From: Deltaproteobacteria bacterium
Lineage (GTDB): Bacteria; Desulfobacterota; Binatia; UBA9968
Direction of reading: 5' to 3'
NCBI GenBank assembly: GCA_016193465.1
Contig: JACPSE010000148.1
Location: forward strand, 1-55,330
DNA: 55,330 nucleotides
Shown: in pieces, positions 52,347-55,330 of the stretch
How the letters are laid out: each line of letters starts with the position of its first letter
How positions within the stretch are numbered: the first letter of the stretch is position 1
Notes under the pieces: generated by a model
Seen by the model: only the letters and a program-made list of their open reading frames with translations
The model's database searches: none
Told to the model about the DNA's origin: nothing
Translations under genes and position numbers: made by a program

Positions 52347-53411
52347 CTAATACTCCTCCACCCTAGTGATCTTATCTATCTCTGATTCTGCCAACCAAAG
52401 TCTTCCTTGAGGATCCCATGCAACCTTGCGAACCAGAGCACGAGGTGATGGCATGAGCATTTCTGTAAACCTCTCTGTTTGCGGATCAAACTTGGCTAGT
52501 CTGTTGCTGCCATGCTCGGTGAACCAGACTATATCGCTCTTATCCACGGTTATTGCATAAGGAGTTGACGCGGGACTTGGCGTGTCGTACTCCGTGATCG
52601 CAAATGTCTTGGCGTCAATTCTGCCTATCTTATGAGCATAATATTGCGTGAACCAGATATTGTCTTTTGAATCTATCGCTATCCTTCTTCTTCCTCCCTG
52701 TTGGGTGGGCGGATCATAACGGGTGAACTTTCCAGTCTGAGGATCCAGTCTGCCAATTGTGTCAGAAGTATGAAAGTCAGTGAACCAAACCATGCCTTTG
52801 GAATCAAACACTAACCCATAGGGTCTGGACGGACTCCAAGGGACAGTATACTCGACAAATTTTTCCGTCTTGGTATCAAAGCGAACGACCTTCCCCATCA
52901 TCGTTATCCATAGAATCCCTTTTGCATCAAAAATCAGTGTGTGAGACCTGGCCTCAGGGGTCGGCATAGTATACTCAGTGATCATTCCGGTCTTGGGATC
53001 TAGCTTGGCGATTTTGTCCTTTATTTCCAAGGTGAACCATATGTTATCTTGTCTGTCCACTGTTATTCCGTGAGGGACTGAATCTGCCGTTGGCACGGGA
53101 TATCTGGTGAAGGTGGCAGTGCGAGGATCAAGCTTACCGATGGTATCGTCGTAGGATCCCGTGTGCCAAACATTTCCCTGGGAATCGACTATTGGATCAT
53201 GAGGATGAGTTTCTCGACCTGCCAAGGCAGGGATACTAAATTGCGTGAAGATAACACGAGCATCGGGATTATACGGCACCGCTTTAATTTTGCTCCAGTC
53301 AAGGGGCGGAGTGTTTGGTCCAAAGTGCTTGGCCAAATAGGCGGCCATGACCTCCTTTCCCTGGCGAATGGTTGCCGAGCTTCTGGTTGATCGCCAGGCT
53401 AACTTCAACAT
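52347..53411 (-). CDS. Vgb/streptogramin-lyase-like beta-propeller, 3' part of a frameshifted gene
   Basis: 354 residues of repeated ~42-residue blades (pattern PHGITVDRQDNIWFT, PYGLVFDSKGMVWFT, PYAITVDKSDIVWFT) forming a propeller as in virginiamycin B lyase. The true frame does not begin at ATG 53411 but runs back in-frame to ~53498 through a cytochrome c segment with CVGGCH (53492-53475), GRKTKEGWNTTIDRM and MAAYLAKHFGP. The 5' part of the gene lies in another frame at 53473-53832; a one-base change in a run of five C (53494-53498 plus strand) would join them. As one protein this would be secreted signal, CarboxypepD_reg, cytochrome c and propeller. Lyase activity is uncertain; many such proteins are dehydrogenase-like or sensing. 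Confidence 0.75.
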   Translation of the reverse strand: MLKLAWRSTRSSATIRQGKEVMAAYLAKHFGPNTPPLDWSKIKAVPYNPDARVIFTQFSIPALAGRETHPHDPIVDSQGNVWHTGSYDDTIGKLDPRTATFTRYPVPTADSVPHGITVDRQDNIWFTLEIKDKIAKLDPKTGMITEYTMPTPEARSHTLIFDAKGILWITMMGKVVRFDTKTEKFVEYTVPWSPSRPYGLVFDSKGMVWFTDFHTSDTIGRLDPQTGKFTRYDPPTQQGGRRRIAIDSKDNIWFTQYYAHKIGRIDAKTFAITEYDTPSPASTPYAITVDKSDIVWFTEHGSNRLAKFDPQTERFTEMLMPSPRALVRKVAWDPQGRLWLAESEIDKITRVEEY

Positions 53412-53472
53412 TCTATCGATGGTTGTATTCCACCCCTCTTTCGTCTTCCTGCCCGAGAGGACCTCCGTCAGG

Positions 53473-53832
53473 TCATGACAACCACCAACGCAGCCCCCTA
53501 TAATAATATTTGTTACCTCTCCCTTCGGCCTCTCTGCGAGTCACCACTTCATAGATTCCCGGCAACAATCCCGTTACTTCATACTTGCCACTGTTACCGG
53601 TCTTAGTTACAGCTATCCCTCTATTTAAATTCGTTACTCGCACTGCAACTGCGTTCACAGGTTCCCCGCTGGCGCTTTTCAAATCACCACTTATAGATGC
53701 AGTACTTGAGGTAGGAGACTGAGCCAGAAGATTCCAGCGCAAAATTGTTCCAACCGGGTTGGGCCCCGGAGCAACTGCCAAAATAATGTCCAATAAAAGA
53801 AGAACCATAGCTGCGAAAAGCTTCTTGTGCAT
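53473..53832 (-). CDS. Secreted carboxypeptidase-regulatory-like domain, 5' part of a frameshifted gene
   Basis: 120 residues from ATG 53832 (MHKKLFAAMVLLLLDIILAV; AGGAAGAG upstream); a longer frame to 53943 begins with a rare start ahead of this ribosome site. Signal peptide, then a CarboxypepD_reg beta-sandwich: SISGDLKSASGEPVNAVAV, GNSGKYEVTGLLPGIYEVVT. The last ~15 codons (after EGRGNKYYY) are out-of-frame translation ending at 53473, so the true protein continues in the frame of the cytochrome/propeller part. Either a sequencing error, a decayed gene, or a slip site. Confidence 0.7.
   Translation of the reverse strand: MHKKLFAAMVLLLLDIILAVAPGPNPVGTILRWNLLAQSPTSSTASISGDLKSASGEPVNAVAVRVTNLNRGIAVTKTGNSGKYEVTGLLPGIYEVVTRREAEGRGNKYYYRGLRWWLS
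53475..53492 (-). other. Heme-c attachment motif (CVGGCH)
   Basis: TGCGTTGGTGGTTGTCAT on the minus strand encodes Cys-Val-Gly-Gly-Cys-His, in frame with the propeller coding region but upstream of its first ATG. Flanking sequence (EVLSGRKTKEGWNT) fits class I cytochrome c of the kind fused to Vgb propellers. Confidence 0.75.
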
Positions 53833-54180
53833 TTTTCTCTTCCTAAGCGACTGAAAGCCCTCTTTCCCTAATCCCCGTCTCAACGGGAATAAACGCCTGA
53901 ATATCTCCTCGCCCTTAAGCTCTCTAATACGTCGCCATAGCACATGTCAAGTTGTTGTTAATATATGAACATGAAGTACGCGGATGTGATCTCGCTGCGC
54001 GAGGCGCAGGAATATATCAGAGGCCTGCCGGACAACCTCTACGCCCCGGGACTGTAAAAAGTTCTAAGTTGGGTCAAGACCAAACGAATCAAGGGAGAAT
54101 CGACACACTGCCGCTTCTGGAAATCCTGGCAAAGAAAGGAGCTGTTTTCGTGACGGCAAAGGTAGAGATTTTCGGGAGCG

Positions 54181-54915
54181 CTAGGCGGCTTCGAGCCAGA
54201 GCTCGCAGCGGATCGCCTCTTCGATATCGGACCTTGAGCGGCCATAGTCCTCCGCCAGCTCTTCTACCGATTCGCCTGCTTTATAACGCTGGGCGATGAT
54301 CGTGGTTGCAATACCAGTGCCTACCAACACCGGCCGCCCAAAAGAAATGGAAGGATCAATGACAATAATCTTCGGCTCGTCGGGCTTTCGTTCCCTGGTG
54401 AAGGGGTAAAGTCTTATCGCCGCGCCTACGGGGTCCCGCTCAATCCGCTGCAGGTATGCTTGGATAAAATCTCTAATGGCGAGTTGGCCTTCCTGAGAAA
54501 CATTCACCAAGCGGCCAAACGCCTCAATAAACAGGTCCACACCATCGGTAGCGAACTTTTGCTCGGCGAGAGGATGTTTAGAACCAAGCTGCTTCTTCAG
54601 ATACTCAACGGCTTTTCTGACTCGCCCGAAGGTAACGCCGTGCACACGCCGAATTGCGTCAAGCACGTGAGCCTCAACCAGATTTACAAACGACAGGAGC
54701 CGCTGATCCTTGTCCGGGAGCTCTATGATAGGCCTAAAAAATCGTTCTCCGGTTCGCGTCGAATAGGGCCGGCCTAACACCCACGACCTTAGCGTGGCCT
54801 TCGGAATTCCAAGGTAGTGCGCCGCTTCGTTGATCCCGTAAGCCGGCATCTCTCGTAAGTCACGCCTCTTGTCTTTGATATGAGCCCCCATTGCAGTCCA
54901 GAGAATATACCACAT
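54181..54915 (-). CDS. MerR-like HTH plus DUF433 protein (antitoxin-like)
   Basis: 244 residues. N-terminal helix-turn-helix (residues ~25-50: YGINEAAHYLGIPKATLRSW) and C-terminal DUF433 domain (~178-240: IVIDPSISFGRPVLVGTGI ... ELAEDYG-S-SDIEEAI). Such proteins usually repress a DUF5615 PIN-like toxin encoded immediately downstream. Here no toxin follows in 53944-54180; a broken DUF5615 gene lies far away at 3140-3442. ATG 54915 has AAGGTGG upstream; later ATGs at 54891 and 54849 are possible. So it is an orphan or a global regulator. Target unknown. Confidence 0.8.
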   Translation of the reverse strand: MWYILWTAMGAHIKDKRRDLREMPAYGINEAAHYLGIPKATLRSWVLGRPYSTRTGERFFRPIIELPDKDQRLLSFVNLVEAHVLDAIRRVHGVTFGRVRKAVEYLKKQLGSKHPLAEQKFATDGVDLFIEAFGRLVNVSQEGQLAIRDFIQAYLQRIERDPVGAAIRLYPFTRERKPDEPKIIVIDPSISFGRPVLVGTGIATTIIAQRYKAGESVEELAEDYGRSRSDIEEAIRCELWLEAA

Positions 54916-55011
54916 TACCAGCCACCTTCAGGAAGAACCCCCGCCGTTAATATAGGAGTAACCCGCCCAAAAAACTTGTTGGATGCAATTGAAGCGTCGT
55001 TGAAATCAAAT

Positions 55012-55299
55012 CTAGCTAATTTGATCTTCAGGAGAACTCGATGATACGGAACGGGACGGAAACTTTTGGTTGCGATAACAAGGAAGCTCGCTCAGTGATG
55101 GGGGTATTGTGCGAGATCCGTATACAACTTCTATAACTGATCGTGGCGGCCGTCTCTCGTACGTACCCCGGACATGCTTCATAAAAGACATCAGACGATC
55201 AACCGGATCAATAGCTTCGTCAAAAGGTCGGCAACACTCTTGGTATCTTCTCCCCGAGTCGCATCTGCCACAGAGCTCGTCAGGTCGATGTTCGTTCAA
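55012..55299 (-). CDS. Small SEC-C motif protein
   Basis: 95 residues. N-terminal cysteine-rich motif CGRCDSGRRYQECC matches the SEC-C zinc-binding motif found at the SecA C-terminus and in small stand-alone proteins (CPCGSG-KY-CC). The rest is basic and has no recognised domain. Start ATG 55299; the window edge is 31 nt upstream so the context is unseen. It could be a fragment. Function unknown. Confidence 0.55.
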   Translation of the reverse strand: MNEHRPDELCGRCDSGRRYQECCRPFDEAIDPVDRLMSFMKHVRGTYERRPPRSVIEVVYGSRTIPPSLSELPCYRNQKFPSRSVSSSSPEDQIS

Positions 55300-55330
55300 C
55301 CGTTCCCATGGAGTATGGAGAGTCTGATGC

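Noticed and set aside
53965-54057. Plus-strand 30-residue ORF beginning MNMKYADVISLREAQEY
   Set aside because: No family match, no convincing ribosome site, very short; possibly a gene scrap but nothing supports it.

Overview
The window looks like chromosomal DNA of an uncultured, probably Gram-negative bacterium with mid-range GC (hand counts on sample lines give about 52% in transporter genes and 62-63% in two genes). Evidence: many secreted solute-binding proteins with Sec signals, one lipobox, a c-type heme motif, good AGGAGG-type ribosome sites, ATG/GTG starts. No rRNA, tRNA or marker gene fixes the phylum; the mix of many AfuA-type binding proteins, UbiD decarboxylases and CoxL-type hydroxylases suits Desulfobacterota, Binatota, Methylomirabilota or Tectomicrobia-like lineages, but that is an inference. 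No tRNA, rRNA or CRISPR array was seen.

Almost everything from 3.5 to 55.3 kb reads on the minus strand, so transcription runs from high to low coordinates. In that order: (1) 55.3-52.3 kb: SEC-C protein, DUF433 protein, and a secreted CarboxypepD_reg / cytochrome c / Vgb-propeller gene split by a frameshift. (2) 52.3-44.0 kb: binding protein, molybdenum hydroxylase M-S-L subunits, fused permease, UbiD. (3) 43.9-37.2 kb: binding protein, IclR regulator with its own promoter, binding-protein stub, ThDP enzyme, binding protein, MmgE/PrpD. (4) 37.1-30.4 kb: UbiD and M29/NicX-like pair, two binding proteins, fused permease. (5) 30.3-21.1 kb: hydroxylase L, ABC ATPase, hydroxylase M, UbiD, M29/NicX-like, hydroxylase S, metallo-hydrolase, binding protein, with several overlapping starts. 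(6) 21.0-16.0 kb: third UbiD and M29/NicX-like pair, NMT1-type binding protein, second ATPase. (7) 15.9-7.5 kb: four paralogous binding proteins, a ThDP enzyme and a fused permease. (8) 7.5-3.5 kb: alpha/beta hydrolase, OsmC, methyltransferase, MoaA. (9) 3.4-0.1 kb: RdhA-like iron-sulfur protein, another binding protein, transposase debris.

The repeated theme is import (AfuA/FbpA-type ABC systems: 11 intact COG1840-like binding proteins, 3 fused permeases, 2 ATPases), ring or side-chain hydroxylation (two CoxL-type hydroxylases; MoaA supports the cofactor), decarboxylation (four UbiD paralogs) and a partner enzyme of the aminopeptidase M29 / NicX (2,5-dihydroxypyridine dioxygenase) fold, always directly after a UbiD. 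ThDP enzymes, MmgE/PrpD, hydrolases and an IclR regulator fit later catabolism and control. I infer a modular, repeatedly duplicated pathway for an aromatic or N-heteroaromatic acid; the substrate is unknown.

The locus carries many recombination scars: stubs of M29/NicX-like, NMT1-binding-protein, PrpD, hydroxylase FAD-subunit and binding-protein genes, plus IS630, IS110 and REP-transposase fragments. A 279-nt block occurs at two loci with reciprocal truncation of its two genes. Two of four UbiD copies have changes at residues that bind metal and prenyl-FMN in the family, and all three M29/NicX-like proteins lack the last H-x-D ligand pair.
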